The notes: generated from the letters alone by a model not told the origin. A stretch of DNA of 64,000 nt from Nonomuraea sp. PA05 (GCF_008086045.1 NZ_VSEY01000007.1:62001-126000); one strand, 5' to 3'. Positions 1 to 8,064 are shown, counted from the first letter of the stretch. Translations and numbers: made by a program.

Positions 1-213
1 GCCCTCGAAGCCCTGCCGCCACTCGCCGCCCGGCATCCGGATGTCGGTGATCACCACGTCGGGGCCGAGCCTGCGCACGGCGTCGAGCAGCTCGTCGGCG
101 TCGCCCACCGCGCCCACGACCGCCACCTCGCCCGACATCTCGAGCAACTGACGGGTGCCCTCACGCACCAGGTAGTGGTCGTCCGCCACCACCGTACGGA
201 TCAGCTCACCCAT
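1..213 (-). CDS. NarL/LuxR-type response regulator, receiver domain (partial, cut by window start)
   Basis: Only the first 71 codons are inside the window; the HTH output domain lies beyond base 1. The visible part is a CheY-like receiver: acidic pair D11/D12, the run ADDHYLVREG typical of NarL-type regulators, and the phospho-acceptor D57 in VVITDIRMP. The ATG at 213 overlaps the 3' end of the upstream histidine kinase (stop at 206-208), so the two are translationally coupled and form a cognate two-component system. The expected missing part is a GerE/LuxR HTH, by family rule and not by sight. Confidence 0.88.
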   Translation of the reverse strand, partial: MGELIRTVVADDHYLVREGTRQLLEMSGEVAVVGAVGDADELLDAVRRLGPDVVITDIRMPGGEWRQGFEG

Positions 214-1939
214 CGACCGGCACCCATGCCTCCACCCGTGTCCCCTTCCCCGGCTCGCTTTCCACTGCCAGGCTGCCGCCGAGCGCGTCGAGCCGGTCCT
301 CCAGCGTGGCCAGCCCCCGGCGGGCGGGCGTGGCCGGGTCGAAGCCCTTGCCGTCGTCGGTCACGGTGGCGCGCAGCCGGCCGCCGTCCAGCGTCAGGCC
401 CACCTCGATGGTGGCCGCGCTCGCGTGCTTGAGCGCGTTCGCCACGGCCTCGCTCACCGTGAAGTACATCGCGCCCTCGATCTCGTCGGCGAAGCGCCTG
501 GCCCGCAGCGGCGGGGGAGAGGTCACCGTCGTCCGTACGGGCAGGCGCGAGCAGCGCTCCTCCACCGCCTCCACCAGGCCGCCCTGGCTGAGCGCGGACG
601 GGTGGATGCCGGCGGCCAGCTCGCGCAGGTCGGTGAGGGTCTGGCGGGCCTGCTCGCGCAGGTTCGCGAGCATGTCGGGGCCCGCGCCGGTCGCCCTGGC
701 CAGCTCCAGGCCGGCGATGAGCGCGACGAGTTGCTGCTGCACGCCGTCGTGGATGTTGCGCTCGATGCGGCGGCGCTCGGCCTCCTGGGCGTTGACCAGC
801 CTGGTGACCAGGCCGGCGCTCTGGATGGCCAGCCCGGCGGGCACGGCCAGCGCCTCCAGGAGTCTCCTGTCCACCCGGGTCAGCGGGCCCGCCTGCCGGG
901 GGCCGCACTCGATGCGCCCGCCGCGCACCGGCAGCTCCAGCACCGCGGCGCCCTCCTGGTGGCCGGCGACCACGCGGGTGCCGTCCGGCAGGGTGACCGC
1001 CGCCCACCGCAGGTCCAGCCCGGTGCGCACCGCCGCCGCCAGCCGGCCGAGCTGCTCCACCGGCTCGGGCGTCTCGCGCAGCGCCGTGCCGAGGTCGGAC
1101 AGCACCTCGTCCACCGTGGGCCGCAGGTCGAAGACCAGGTGCAGGCGCGAGCCGCGCAGCCCGACGCGGACGTCGAGCAGCCGGTGCCGCACCACCGCCA
1201 CCGCGATGGCGGCCGGCAGCGACCCCACCACGGCCATGAGCCCGACCAGCCCGGCGACCCCGTAGCCCGGTCCGGCGAAGTGGAACAGCGACAGCAGCAC
1301 CGCTCCCGCGGCGGTCATGGTCATGCCGCCGACCATCCAGGCGTACTGCCCGCGCTCGGCTCGCCCGCTGCGCCGCCACCGGACGACCAGGCCGCAGAAC
1401 ACGATCACCGACATGACCCAGGTGACGAGCTGACCGGCCGACGACGCCCAGACACCGGCCCACTGCGTGGCCGACAGCGCCCCGCTGGGCGGATGGTACG
1501 GGTCGTAGCCGAAGGCCATGTTGCCCACGGTGTGCAGGGCGATCGCGCCGCCCGAGATCCACGCCACGGCCCGCCACCGGCGTGAGGGCAGCCGCCCGTC
1601 GGGGAACAGCAGCGGCACGAAGATCCAGGTGAGCCCGTAGAAGACGGCGTTGAGCGAGCCGAGGGCGGTGAGGAGCGCGTGCCCGTCACCACGGGCCGAC
1701 AGGCCGATGCCGAGCACGCCGAGCCCGAGCGCCAGGGCGGCGGCCAGCAGCAACCAGCCGTAACGCAGCTCAGGACGCCTGGCGGCCAGCAGCCAGCCCA
1801 GCGCGGGCAGCGGCAGGGAGAGCACGATGAACGCCCACTGCTGTGGCGGGGCGGGCAGGCCACTCTCCAGGAGCGGGCCGGCCACCACCCCGCCGGCGGC
1901 GATCAACGCCAGCGGCGCGGCCACCGACCTGGAACTCAT
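206..1939 (-). CDS. NarL-partner sensor histidine kinase (HisKA_3 type), membrane
   Basis: A 577-aa sensor kinase. Residues about 8-250 hold seven to eight hydrophobic segments. Residues about 270-375 look like a GAF-like linker. The dimerisation/phosphoacceptor helix has RRRIERNIHDGVQQQLV with His397, as in the HisKA_3 class that pairs with NarL regulators. The ATPase domain shows the N-box Asn501 in EAVANALKHA and the G1 motif DDGKGFD at 528-534. The start is the ATG at 1939 (MSSRS); a frame extension to 2104 would add 55 residues of unlikely composition and would reach the divergent gene. The signal sensed is unknown. It faces the serine hydrolase gene across 167 bp, which must hold both promoters. 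Confidence 0.9.
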   Translation of the reverse strand: MSSRSVAAPLALIAAGGVVAGPLLESGLPAPPQQWAFIVLSLPLPALGWLLAARRPELRYGWLLLAAALALGLGVLGIGLSARGDGHALLTALGSLNAVFYGLTWIFVPLLFPDGRLPSRRWRAVAWISGGAIALHTVGNMAFGYDPYHPPSGALSATQWAGVWASSAGQLVTWVMSVIVFCGLVVRWRRSGRAERGQYAWMVGGMTMTAAGAVLLSLFHFAGPGYGVAGLVGLMAVVGSLPAAIAVAVVRHRLLDVRVGLRGSRLHLVFDLRPTVDEVLSDLGTALRETPEPVEQLGRLAAAVRTGLDLRWAAVTLPDGTRVVAGHQEGAAVLELPVRGGRIECGPRQAGPLTRVDRRLLEALAVPAGLAIQSAGLVTRLVNAQEAERRRIERNIHDGVQQQLVALIAGLELARATGAGPDMLANLREQARQTLTDLRELAAGIHPSALSQGGLVEAVEERCSRLPVRTTVTSPPPLRARRFADEIEGAMYFTVSEAVANALKHASAATIEVGLTLDGGRLRATVTDDGKGFDPATPARRGLATLEDRLDALGGSLAVESEPGKGTRVEAWVPVDG

Positions 1940-2106
1940 AGGGCCCCATCGTGACGAGCGTTCGGGGGGAACGTCTATGAGGTTATCCGCATATTTCCTG
2001 CGGCCATCCGCACCGGCGGGAACGGTGGCCCGCACGGTGGTGACGGGCCCGCCCGCCGCGATGTGCTGGGGCGACGAAGCCGAGCCGTCGAAGGGAATCT
2101 TCACTC

Positions 2107-3444
2107 ATGCACACTCCGTCGAAGCCCGTCCGGATCCTCGCGGCGGCCGTGGCGGCGATCGCCATGACGGCCTGCGCCGGCCAGCCCGTCACAGCCGAGG
2201 CCACCAGCACGGCCGTGAGCACGGCTGTGCCTGGCACCCCGGCGGGCCGGCAGCTCGCCTGGCTGCTCGACGCGTCCACGCGCGCGCCCATCGCGGAGGA
2301 CGAGCTGGCCGCCCACTTCGCCGCCGACTTCCTCAAGGCCATTCCCCCCGCCCAGCTCAACCAGGTCCTGGCCACGTTCCGGGACCTCAAGCTGGAGAGC
2401 GTGCGGACCTCGCAGGACCGCAGTCTGGTGGCCAGGGTCCTGGTCGGCGCGTCGGCGTTCGACGTCGCCCTCAGCGTGGACGCCGCAGGCCTGATGACCG
2501 GCCTGCGCTTCACGGCCCCCACCCCCGGCACCTGGGGCGAGGTGGACGAGCGGCTCGCCGGGCTCTCCCCGCGCACCGGCTTCCTGGCCGCCGAGCTGAC
2601 CAAGGACGGCACGTGCCGTCCCGTGCACGGCGTCGCCGCCGGCGAGCGAGGACCGCTGGGGTCCATGCTGAAGCTGTACGTGCTGGGCGCGGTGGCCGAG
2701 CGCGTCAGGAGCGGCGCGTTCGGCTGGGACACCGAGCTGACGATCACGCCGGAGCTCAAGAGCCTGCCGTCCGGCGAGCTGCAGAACCGGCCCGGCGGCA
2801 GCCGGGTCACCGTGCTGGAGGCCGCCAAGCTGATGATCTCCATCAGCGACAACACGGCCACCGACCTGCTGATCCACAAGGTGGGCCGCAAGGCGGTCGA
2901 GCGCACGATGTGCGCCTGGGGCGTGCGCGACAAGCGCAACGTGCCGTTCCTGACGACACGCGACCTGTTCGTGCTCAAGGGCGTCGACTACCCGCGCCAC
3001 GCCAAGCGGTACCTGTCGCTGAACGACGCCGGGCAGCGGGCCTACCTGGAGAAGGTGGTGGCGAAGGTGCCGCTGTCGGAGGTCGCGACGTGGACCGCGC
3101 CGCGCGAGCTGGACACGGTGGAGTGGTTCGCCTCGCCGGCCGAGATCTGCCGGGCGTACGCGGGGCTGGTGAAGCTGGGCGACCGGCGGATCGGCGAGGT
3201 CATGTCGATCAACGACGGCGGCCTCGGGCTGGACAAGGCGCAGTGGCCGGCCGTGTGGTTCAAGGGCGGGTCGGAGCCGGGGGTCTCCGACACGAGCTTC
3301 CTGGCACGTACGGCGCAGGGCAGGACGTACGTCGTGACCACGATGGCGATCGACAGGAAGGCGCCGATCGGCGCGCAGGTGGTGCTGGACCAGGTGGCGG
3401 TGACGCGCGGCGTCTTCGCCCTCGCCCTCGTCAAGGCATCCTGA
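2107..3444 (+). CDS. Lipoprotein serine hydrolase, class A beta-lactamase fold (ORF12/LpqF-like)
   Basis: A 445-aa exported lipoprotein. The signal peptide ends in the lipobox AMTAC (Cys23 lipidated). Residues about 55-140 resemble the ORF12/Cpe-type N-terminal domain. The penicillin-recognising fold follows with S186-M-L-K189, S247-D-N249 and a KGG triad in WFKGGSEPG, replacing the usual KTG. No Glu166-type deacylation loop was recognised by eye, so a true antibiotic-hydrolysing beta-lactamase is not claimed; esterase or D,D-peptidase-like activity is equally possible. It is divergent from the two-component system, which could control it (inference). Confidence 0.85.
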   Translation: MHTPSKPVRILAAAVAAIAMTACAGQPVTAEATSTAVSTAVPGTPAGRQLAWLLDASTRAPIAEDELAAHFAADFLKAIPPAQLNQVLATFRDLKLESVRTSQDRSLVARVLVGASAFDVALSVDAAGLMTGLRFTAPTPGTWGEVDERLAGLSPRTGFLAAELTKDGTCRPVHGVAAGERGPLGSMLKLYVLGAVAERVRSGAFGWDTELTITPELKSLPSGELQNRPGGSRVTVLEAAKLMISISDNTATDLLIHKVGRKAVERTMCAWGVRDKRNVPFLTTRDLFVLKGVDYPRHAKRYLSLNDAGQRAYLEKVVAKVPLSEVATWTAPRELDTVEWFASPAEICRAYAGLVKLGDRRIGEVMSINDGGLGLDKAQWPAVWFKGGSEPGVSDTSFLARTAQGRTYVVTTMAIDRKAPIGAQVVLDQVAVTRGVFALALVKAS

Positions 3445-3453
3445 TCGCGTTGC

Positions 3454-3459
3454 CATACT
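3454..3459 (+). promoter_or_regulatory. Candidate -10 box of a leaderless transcript (CATACT)
   Basis: CATACT is followed by 7 bases and then the GTG at 3467, so a transcript starting at +1 would begin with the start codon. A GGAG at 3461-3464 is too close to the GTG to act as a normal Shine-Dalgarno. Compatible with leaderless initiation, which is common in actinobacteria. Confidence 0.4.
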
Positions 3460-3466
3460 CGGAGAT

Positions 3467-3832
3467 GTGAACCTCGGCGCAGAGCAGTACCTCTCGGTGA
3501 CGACCTACCGCAAGGACGGCACTCCGGTCGCCACCCCCGTCTGGGTGGTCCAGGACGGTGACGCGGTCGCGATCTGGACCACGGCGGGCTCCGGCAAGGT
3601 CAAGCGGATCAGGAACAACCCCGACGTCAGAGTGGCCGGCTGCGACGTGCGCGGCAAGGTCTCGACTGAGCCGGTCAGGGGCAGGGCCGAGATCCTCGAT
3701 GCTGCGGAGACCGCGCGCGTGCGCGGTCTCCTGCGCCGCAAGTACGGCGTGATGGGCCGCCTCGTGCTGCTGGGCAGCCGGCTCCGCAGGGGCGACGCCG
3801 GCACAGTGGCCGTCCGGATCACCGCCGTGTGA
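3467..3832 (+). CDS. PPOX-class F420- or FMN-dependent oxidoreductase
   Basis: A 121-aa single-domain protein of the pyridoxamine-5'-phosphate-oxidase-like split barrel. The opening LSVTTYRKDGTPVATPVW and the following GSGKVKRIRNNPDV match the short F420-dependent deazaflavin reductase (FDOR-B/PPOX) group. Full length for the group. Substrate unknown. The GTG start at 3467 lies 22 bp after the serine hydrolase, but a promoter-like hexamer just upstream suggests its own leaderless transcript. The last codons and the stop already lie inside the local repeat array. Confidence 0.85.
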   Translation: MNLGAEQYLSVTTYRKDGTPVATPVWVVQDGDAVAIWTTAGSGKVKRIRNNPDVRVAGCDVRGKVSTEPVRGRAEILDAAETARVRGLLRRKYGVMGRLVLLGSRLRRGDAGTVAVRITAV

Positions 3833-3960
3833 CCCGCCGCTGAACTGTTCCGGGGCGGATCACCGCCGCGTTGATCCGCTTTCGGGCGGACCGCCGCCGC
3901 GTGACCCGCCGCTGATCCGCTTTCGGGCGGATCACCGACATTTGACCCGCTGCTGGTCTG
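3817..3960. repeat. Short imperfect direct repeats with hairpin potential
   Basis: The 18-mer GATCCGCTTTCGGGCGGA occurs at 3873-3890 and 3914-3931 and folds on itself (ATCCGC/GCGGAT). TGACCCGCCGCTGA occurs at 3830-3843 and 3902-3915. GATCACCGCCG occurs at 3817-3827 and 3858-3868, with a degenerate copy at 3930. The array starts inside the 3' end of the PPOX gene and ends before the HdeD gene. It may act as a terminator-like or REP-like element. Confidence 0.7.
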
Positions 3961-3991
3961 TTCTCGGTGAGATGCCGGAAAGCAGACCAGC

Positions 3992-4534
3992 ATGGGGGAA
4001 ATCTCTCGTTCATGGTGGCTGCTGCTCGTCAGAGGGCTGGCGGCGATCGTCTTCGGCATTCTGGCGCTCATCTGGCCGGGCATCACCCTGCTCGTCCTGG
4101 TGATCTTCTTCGGTGCGTACGCCCTCGTCAGCGGCGTCTTCGCGCTGTTCGCCGGGTTCCGGCACGGCGTCCGGTCGCGGACCTGGCTGATCGTCTCCGG
4201 CGTCATCGGCATCCTCGCCGGCATCGTGGCGTTCGTCTGGCCGGGCATCACCTCGCTGGCCCTGCTCTACGTCGTGGCCTTCTGGGCGATCTTCACGGGC
4301 GTCTCCGAGATCGCGGCCGGGATCCACCTGCGCAAGCTCATCGACAACGAGTGGATGTTCATCGTCGGCGGCGCGCTGTCGGTGATCTTCGGTGTGCTGC
4401 TGCTCATCTGGCCGGGCGCGGGCATGCTCAGCCTCGTCTGGCTGATCGGCGTCTTCGCGATCCTGTACGGAATCGCCATGATTGCGCTGTCTCTGCGCGT
4501 TAAGAACTTCACGCCAAGGGCTGACGTGCCGTAA
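3992..4534 (+). CDS. HdeD-family (DUF308) membrane protein
   Basis: A 180-aa polytopic protein with six hydrophobic segments arranged as three internal repeats, each containing a GILALIWPG-, GIVAFVWPG- or GVLLLIWPG-type motif, the hallmark of DUF308/HdeD. E. coli HdeD is linked to acid resistance; the role in actinobacteria is not established. Start ATG at 3992 follows GGAAAGCAGACCAGC, a modest ribosome site. It is followed after 64 bp by lat on the same strand, but an AT-rich promoter-like region separates them. Confidence 0.88.
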   Translation: MGEISRSWWLLLVRGLAAIVFGILALIWPGITLLVLVIFFGAYALVSGVFALFAGFRHGVRSRTWLIVSGVIGILAGIVAFVWPGITSLALLYVVAFWAIFTGVSEIAAGIHLRKLIDNEWMFIVGGALSVIFGVLLLIWPGAGMLSLVWLIGVFAILYGIAMIALSLRVKNFTPRADVP

Positions 4535-4540
4535 ATTTTG

Positions 4541-4568
4541 TATATATAGCTGTGTTCCTCAAGAGGAA
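4541..4568 (+). promoter_or_regulatory. lat promoter -10 region with overlapping palindrome
   Basis: TATATA at 4541-4546 is exceptionally AT-rich for this DNA and fits a -10 box. The dyad TTCCTC-AA-GAGGAA at 4555-4568 sits where transcription would start, a typical repressor position. In mycobacteria lat is controlled by an Lrp/AsnC-type regulator; whether this palindrome binds such a protein is inference. Confidence 0.5.
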
Positions 4569-4598
4569 TGACAGGCTCCGCCCCATCGTGGAGGTGCC

Positions 4599-5867
4599 AT
4601 GGACGTACACACCCGCCTTGCCCGCCACCTGCTCGTCGACGGTTACCGGCTCGTGCTCGACCTGGAGCTCAGCCACGGCTCCTGGCTGGTCGACGCCCGC
4701 GACGGCCGCCGCTACCTGGACTTCTACACCTTCTTCGCCTCCGCCCCCCTCGGCGTGAACCCGCCCTTCGACCCCGACCACGTCCGGCTGCTCGGCCAGG
4801 TGGCCCGCAACAAGCCGGCCAACCCCGACATCTACACCGAGCACTTGGCCGACTTCGTCGACACCTTCGCCCGCGTGCTCGGCGACCCCGGCCTGCCGCA
4901 CCTGTTCTTCGTCGAGGGCGGCGCACTCGCCGTCGAGAACGCGCTCAAGACCGCCTTCGACTGGAAGAGCCGCCACAACGAGGCCGCGGGCCGCTCCCGC
5001 GACCTGGGCACCAAGGTCCTGCACCTGACCAAGGCCTTCCACGGCCGCAGCGGCTACACGCTCAGCCTCACCAACACCGAGCCGGGCAAGACCGACCGCT
5101 TCCCCATGTTCGACTGGCCGCGCATCGACGTGCCCGCCATCCACTTCGGCGACGTCGAGGCCGCCGAGGAGCGGGCGCTGGCGCAGGCGCGGGCGGCGTT
5201 CGAGCGGCACCCGTACGACATCGCCTGCTTCATCGCCGAGCCCATCCAGGGCGAGGGCGGCGACAACCACATGCGGCCCGAGTTCCTCCAGGCCATGCAG
5301 CACCTGTGCCACCAGAACGACGCGCTGTTCGTCCTCGACGAGGTGCAGACCGGCGGCGGAACGACCGGCACGCCGTGGGCGTACCAGCAGTTGGGGCTGG
5401 AGCCCGACGTGGTGGCGTTCGCGAAGAAGGTGCAGGTCGGCGGGATCATGGCGGGGCGCAGGGTGGACCAGGTGCCCGACAACGTGTTCCAGCGGAGCGG
5501 CCGGATCAACTCCACGTGGGGCGGCGGCCTGGTGGACATGGTGCGCAGCCGCGGCATCCTGGAGATCATCGAACGCGACGGCCTGATCAACCGCGCCGCC
5601 ACCGTGGGCAACGTGCTGCTCGAACGACTGTCGAAGCTGGAGGCCGAGCACCCGCGGGCGATGTCGAACGTGCGGGGCCGCGGCATGATGTGCGCCTTCG
5701 ACCTGCCCGACCAGGCCGCCAGAGACTCCCTGGTGACCCGGCTGCGCGAGGAGCACGGCGTGCTGGTGCTGCCCTGCGGCCCCAGGTCCGTACGCCTGCG
5801 CCCCGCGCTGAACATCCCCGAGCCCGACATCGACCACGGCCTGGCCGCGCTGTCGGCGGCCCTGTAG
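4599..5867 (+). CDS. lat: L-lysine 6-transaminase (lysine epsilon-aminotransferase)
   Basis: A 422-aa class III PLP aminotransferase. It transfers the epsilon-amino group of lysine to 2-oxoglutarate, giving alpha-aminoadipate semialdehyde. Diagnostic of LAT over other class III enzymes are the N-terminal FYTFFASAPLGVNPP, the ARNKPANPDIYT loop, FAKKVQVGG with the PLP-binding Lys among K276/K277, and INSTWGGGLVDMVR. The ATG at 4599 follows GGAGG at 4590-4594. Actinobacterial LAT feeds beta-lactam biosynthesis in some species and stationary-phase lysine catabolism or persistence in mycobacteria. No beta-lactam genes are present here, so a catabolic or stress role is likelier. Confidence 0.93.
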   Translation: MDVHTRLARHLLVDGYRLVLDLELSHGSWLVDARDGRRYLDFYTFFASAPLGVNPPFDPDHVRLLGQVARNKPANPDIYTEHLADFVDTFARVLGDPGLPHLFFVEGGALAVENALKTAFDWKSRHNEAAGRSRDLGTKVLHLTKAFHGRSGYTLSLTNTEPGKTDRFPMFDWPRIDVPAIHFGDVEAAEERALAQARAAFERHPYDIACFIAEPIQGEGGDNHMRPEFLQAMQHLCHQNDALFVLDEVQTGGGTTGTPWAYQQLGLEPDVVAFAKKVQVGGIMAGRRVDQVPDNVFQRSGRINSTWGGGLVDMVRSRGILEIIERDGLINRAATVGNVLLERLSKLEAEHPRAMSNVRGRGMMCAFDLPDQAARDSLVTRLREEHGVLVLPCGPRSVRLRPALNIPEPDIDHGLAALSAAL

Positions 5868-5868
5868 A

Positions 5869-7089
5869 TCACTGGGTGACGCTGGCCCTGCTGCGGTGCG
5901 GGCCGGCGTACCGCCAGAAGAAGTTGAGCAGCACGCTGAGCCGGTTGCGCCCGCCCAGCAGGTACGCCACGTGGATGAAGATCCACACCAGCCAGGCGGG
6001 CAGCCCGCGCATCGTCAGCCCGTTCTCCAACTGCAGCACCGCCTCCGCCTTCCCGACCGTCGCCATGATCCCGGGATCCCGGTACGAGAACGGCTTCGCC
6101 TGCCCGCCCTTGGCCATCGCGGCGATCTGCCTGCCCACGTGCTTGCCCATCTGGATCGCCGGCTGCGCGAGCTGCGGCAGCGGATGCGGCGGCCCGGCCA
6201 GGTCGCCGATCACGAAGATCTCGGGGCGCCCCGGGACGTTCAACGCCTCCGTCACCGTGATCCGGCCGCCCTTGCCCTGCTCCAGCCCCCACGCACCGGC
6301 CTCGGGCGGCGCCGTGACGCCCAGCGCCCACACGGTCACGTCGCTGTCCAGCCGCGTCCCGTCCTCCAGCAGCACCGCGTCCGGCTCCACCCCGGAGACG
6401 GTCGCGCCCAGCCGCAGCCGTACGCCGCGCTTGCGCAGCGCCTTCGCCGCCGAGTCCCGCAACCGCGGCTTGTACGGCGCCAGCACGTACTCGAAGCGCT
6501 CCACCAGCGTCACGCTCGTCTGGTCCGGCCGCACCTCGGGATGCGTCAGCGGCAACGTGTTGCGCCGCAACTCGGCCAGCGTGCCCGCCATCTCCACACC
6601 CGTCGCCCCGGCCCCGACCACCACGACGTGCGTGCTCTCGCGCCGGCCCGCCGCGGTGTCCTCCAGGTAGTGCTGCAGCCGCCGCCGCAGGATCGCCGCG
6701 TCGGCCAGCGAGTAGATCGGCAACGCGTTCTCCCTGGCGCCCGGCACGTTCAGCCAGTTGGTGGTCACGCCGGTGCCGAGCACGAGGTAGTCGTAGTCGA
6801 GCGAGCCGCCGTCGTCGAGCTCCACCCGCCGCTCCTCCGGCACGATCTTGCTCAACGCCGCCCGGCGCGCCCGCACATTCGGCCACTTCGCCGCGTACGT
6901 CCTGGTGGGGTAGGACACGTCCGCCGTACCCATGCCGGCTGTGGCCACCTGGTAGAGGAGGGGCTGGAAGGTCGCGTACGGGTTGCGGTCGACCAGCGTC
7001 ACCAGGGCTCCGCTTCCGGCCAGCTCCCGTGTCGCCGCCAATCCGGCGAAACCGGCACCCACGACGACGACACGCGCTCTCTGCACCAT
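5869..7089 (-). CDS. Type II NADH dehydrogenase-like FAD oxidoreductase
   Basis: A 406-aa two-dinucleotide-binding flavoprotein. The FAD Rossmann motif VVVVGAGFAGLAAT is near the N-terminus, the NAD(P)H motif VVVVGAGATGVEMAG near residue 165, and the second FAD contact FVIGDLAG near residue 295. The C-terminal region, with hydrophobic LVWIFIHVAYLLGG and NFFWRYAGPHR, is typical of NDH-2, which docks on the membrane and passes electrons to menaquinone without pumping protons. Start ATG at 7089 is preceded by AAGGAGAG; the open frame extends to 7401 but that part is repeat-rich and non-protein-like. Convergent with lat, one base apart. Confidence 0.88.
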   Translation of the reverse strand: MVQRARVVVVGAGFAGLAATRELAGSGALVTLVDRNPYATFQPLLYQVATAGMGTADVSYPTRTYAAKWPNVRARRAALSKIVPEERRVELDDGGSLDYDYLVLGTGVTTNWLNVPGARENALPIYSLADAAILRRRLQHYLEDTAAGRRESTHVVVVGAGATGVEMAGTLAELRRNTLPLTHPEVRPDQTSVTLVERFEYVLAPYKPRLRDSAAKALRKRGVRLRLGATVSGVEPDAVLLEDGTRLDSDVTVWALGVTAPPEAGAWGLEQGKGGRITVTEALNVPGRPEIFVIGDLAGPPHPLPQLAQPAIQMGKHVGRQIAAMAKGGQAKPFSYRDPGIMATVGKAEAVLQLENGLTMRGLPAWLVWIFIHVAYLLGGRNRLSVLLNFFWRYAGPHRSRASVTQ

Positions 7090-7595
7090 GATCTCTCCTT
7101 CCCCCTCAACGGGCTCATGGATGTCAATGGCACCGCCAGCTTCTCTTAAACCCGTTGGCGGGCGCGGGATGCCATAAGCGGCCCCCCCACGCCTTGTGGC
7201 GTCGGCGTCCACGTCGCGCGTGAGCCGCCGTCTGCGCGGGCCGCCTTGTGCGTGCGGCGCCGTCGTGCGCCGGGTGTCCGTGCGCCGGCCATGCCCCGCG
7301 GCCCCGCGCCCCGCGTCGTGGCCGCGCCTGTGCGCCTGCTTCGTGCGAGCGCCAACGTGCCACTGACGTTCCCGACGGCGTGTGCGCAGTCCGGCACCCA
7401 CCGTCGGGCAGGCGTTGCCCAGCAGGCGTTGTCGGGCGTGCCGCCGCGGCGGGCGTGCGGGCGTGCGGGCGTGCAGGCGTGCAGGCGTGCGGGCATGTGG
7501 GCGTGGGGCGTGCGGGGTGGGTGCCGTTGCACGGCGCGATCACCCTGTGCGGCCCTCGACCCGCCTCAAGGCCCGGTGAGAGCCGCCACCGATCG
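7090..7595. other. 506-bp intergenic region without a supported gene
   Basis: Reading frames here encode only Pro/Arg/His-rich low-complexity peptides, change frame with every few bases of repeat, and lack ribosome sites. The region holds the 8-bp repeats at 7452-7507 and must hold the promoter of the flavoprotein gene. Confidence 0.6.
7452..7507. repeat. Tandem 8-bp repeat, unit GGCGTGCG, seven units
   Basis: Seven consecutive octamers start at 7452, 7460, 7468, 7476, 7484, 7492 and 7500. The first five are GGCGTGCG or GGCGTGCA and the last two are degenerate. An 8-bp unit shifts frame at each copy-number change, so it is probably non-coding and slippage-prone. Confidence 0.85.
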
Positions 7596-7820
7596 CTACT
7601 GCCGCCGCGACCGCCACAGCCCGATGGCCGTGACCCTGGAGTCCACGCCGAGCTTGGCATAGATCCGGTTGACGTGGTTCTTGACGGTCTTCTCGCTGAG
7701 AAACAGCCGCTGCGCGATCTGCCCGTTGGACTGACCGGTGGCGATCAGATCCATGACCTCGGCTTCTCGCTTGCTCAAGGACGTGAACACGCTATCGAAA
7801 GCTGCGTCGTCGACTCTCAT
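7596..7820 (-). CDS. Single-domain LuxR/GerE-type HTH protein
   Basis: A 74-aa protein that is nearly all LuxR-type DNA-binding domain: [18 protein letters not shown], then [19 protein letters not shown] with the recognition helix, and KLGVDSR. No receiver or ligand domain is attached. Start ATG at 7820 has GGAGG 6 bases upstream. Stand-alone LuxR proteins of this size occur widely in actinobacteria and often regulate development, but the target here is unknown. The Met-Arg-Val-Asp-Asp start is supported by the ribosome site and by no homologous sequence upstream. Confidence 0.85.
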   Translation of the reverse strand: MRVDDAAFDSVFTSLSKREAEVMDLIATGQSNGQIAQRLFLSEKTVKNHVNRIYAKLGVDSRVTAIGLWRSRRQ

Positions 7821-7953
7821 CCGGCCTCCGGGGGCGCGCAGACGGTCAAGATCGCCGATGGCCCCCGTGCTGCCGGCGTTAGCGTTAGACAGCGAGCATA
7901 ACCCGCATTGTCATGATTTGGGGTCGTTGCCCAGAAGAACCAGAAGAAAACGC

Positions 7954-7983
7954 GAACGGCCGGTCCTCAAGGACCGGCCGTTC
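7954..7983. terminator. Perfect 14-bp-arm hairpin terminator downstream of tRNA-His
   Basis: GAACGGCCGGTCCT and AGGACCGGCCGTTC are exact reverse complements separated by CA. It lies 4 bases beyond the encoded CCA end of tRNA-His on the minus strand. On that strand the A-rich plus-strand run AGAAGAAAA becomes a T-rich tail, as expected of an intrinsic terminator. Confidence 0.85.
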
Positions 7984-7987
7984 GCCG

Positions 7988-8064
7988 TGGGGTGAGTGAA
8001 GGGACTTGAACCCTCGACATCCAGGACCACAACCTGGCGCTCTGCCAACTGAGCTACACCCACC
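7988..8064 (-). tRNA. tRNA-His (anticodon GUG)
   Basis: Cloverleaf read on the minus strand. The acceptor is GTGGGTG/CACTCAC with one G-U pair, with T8-A9, D-stem GCTC, anticodon arm CCAGG-TTGTGGT-CCTGG (anticodon GTG at 8030-8028) and T-arm GAGGG-TTCAAGT-CCCTT. The extra G-1 at 8064 opposite discriminator C73 is the histidine identity element, and CCA is encoded at 7990-7988. A TACACT at 8101-8096 is a plausible -10 box. Confidence 0.96.

Noticed and set aside
2107..3444. True antibiotic-resistance beta-lactamase
   Set aside because: It is a lipoprotein with an ORF12-like N-terminal domain and KGG in place of KTG, and I could not place a deacylating Glu; serine hydrolase is the safer call.
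4599..5867. Beta-lactam biosynthetic cluster signalled by lat
   Set aside because: No ACV synthetase, isopenicillin N synthase or related gene is near; lat alone is widespread in actinobacteria.
7146..7532. 128-aa minus-strand ORF rich in His, Arg and Pro in the repeat region
   Set aside because: Produced by the 8-bp repeat and GC bias; no ribosome site or domain, and frame would change with each repeat gain or loss.
7954..8064. tRNA-His as an attachment site of an integrated element
   Set aside because: No integrase, no repeated tRNA 3' end within the window, and the neighbouring genes are ordinary chromosomal genes; the perfect palindrome is explained as a terminator.
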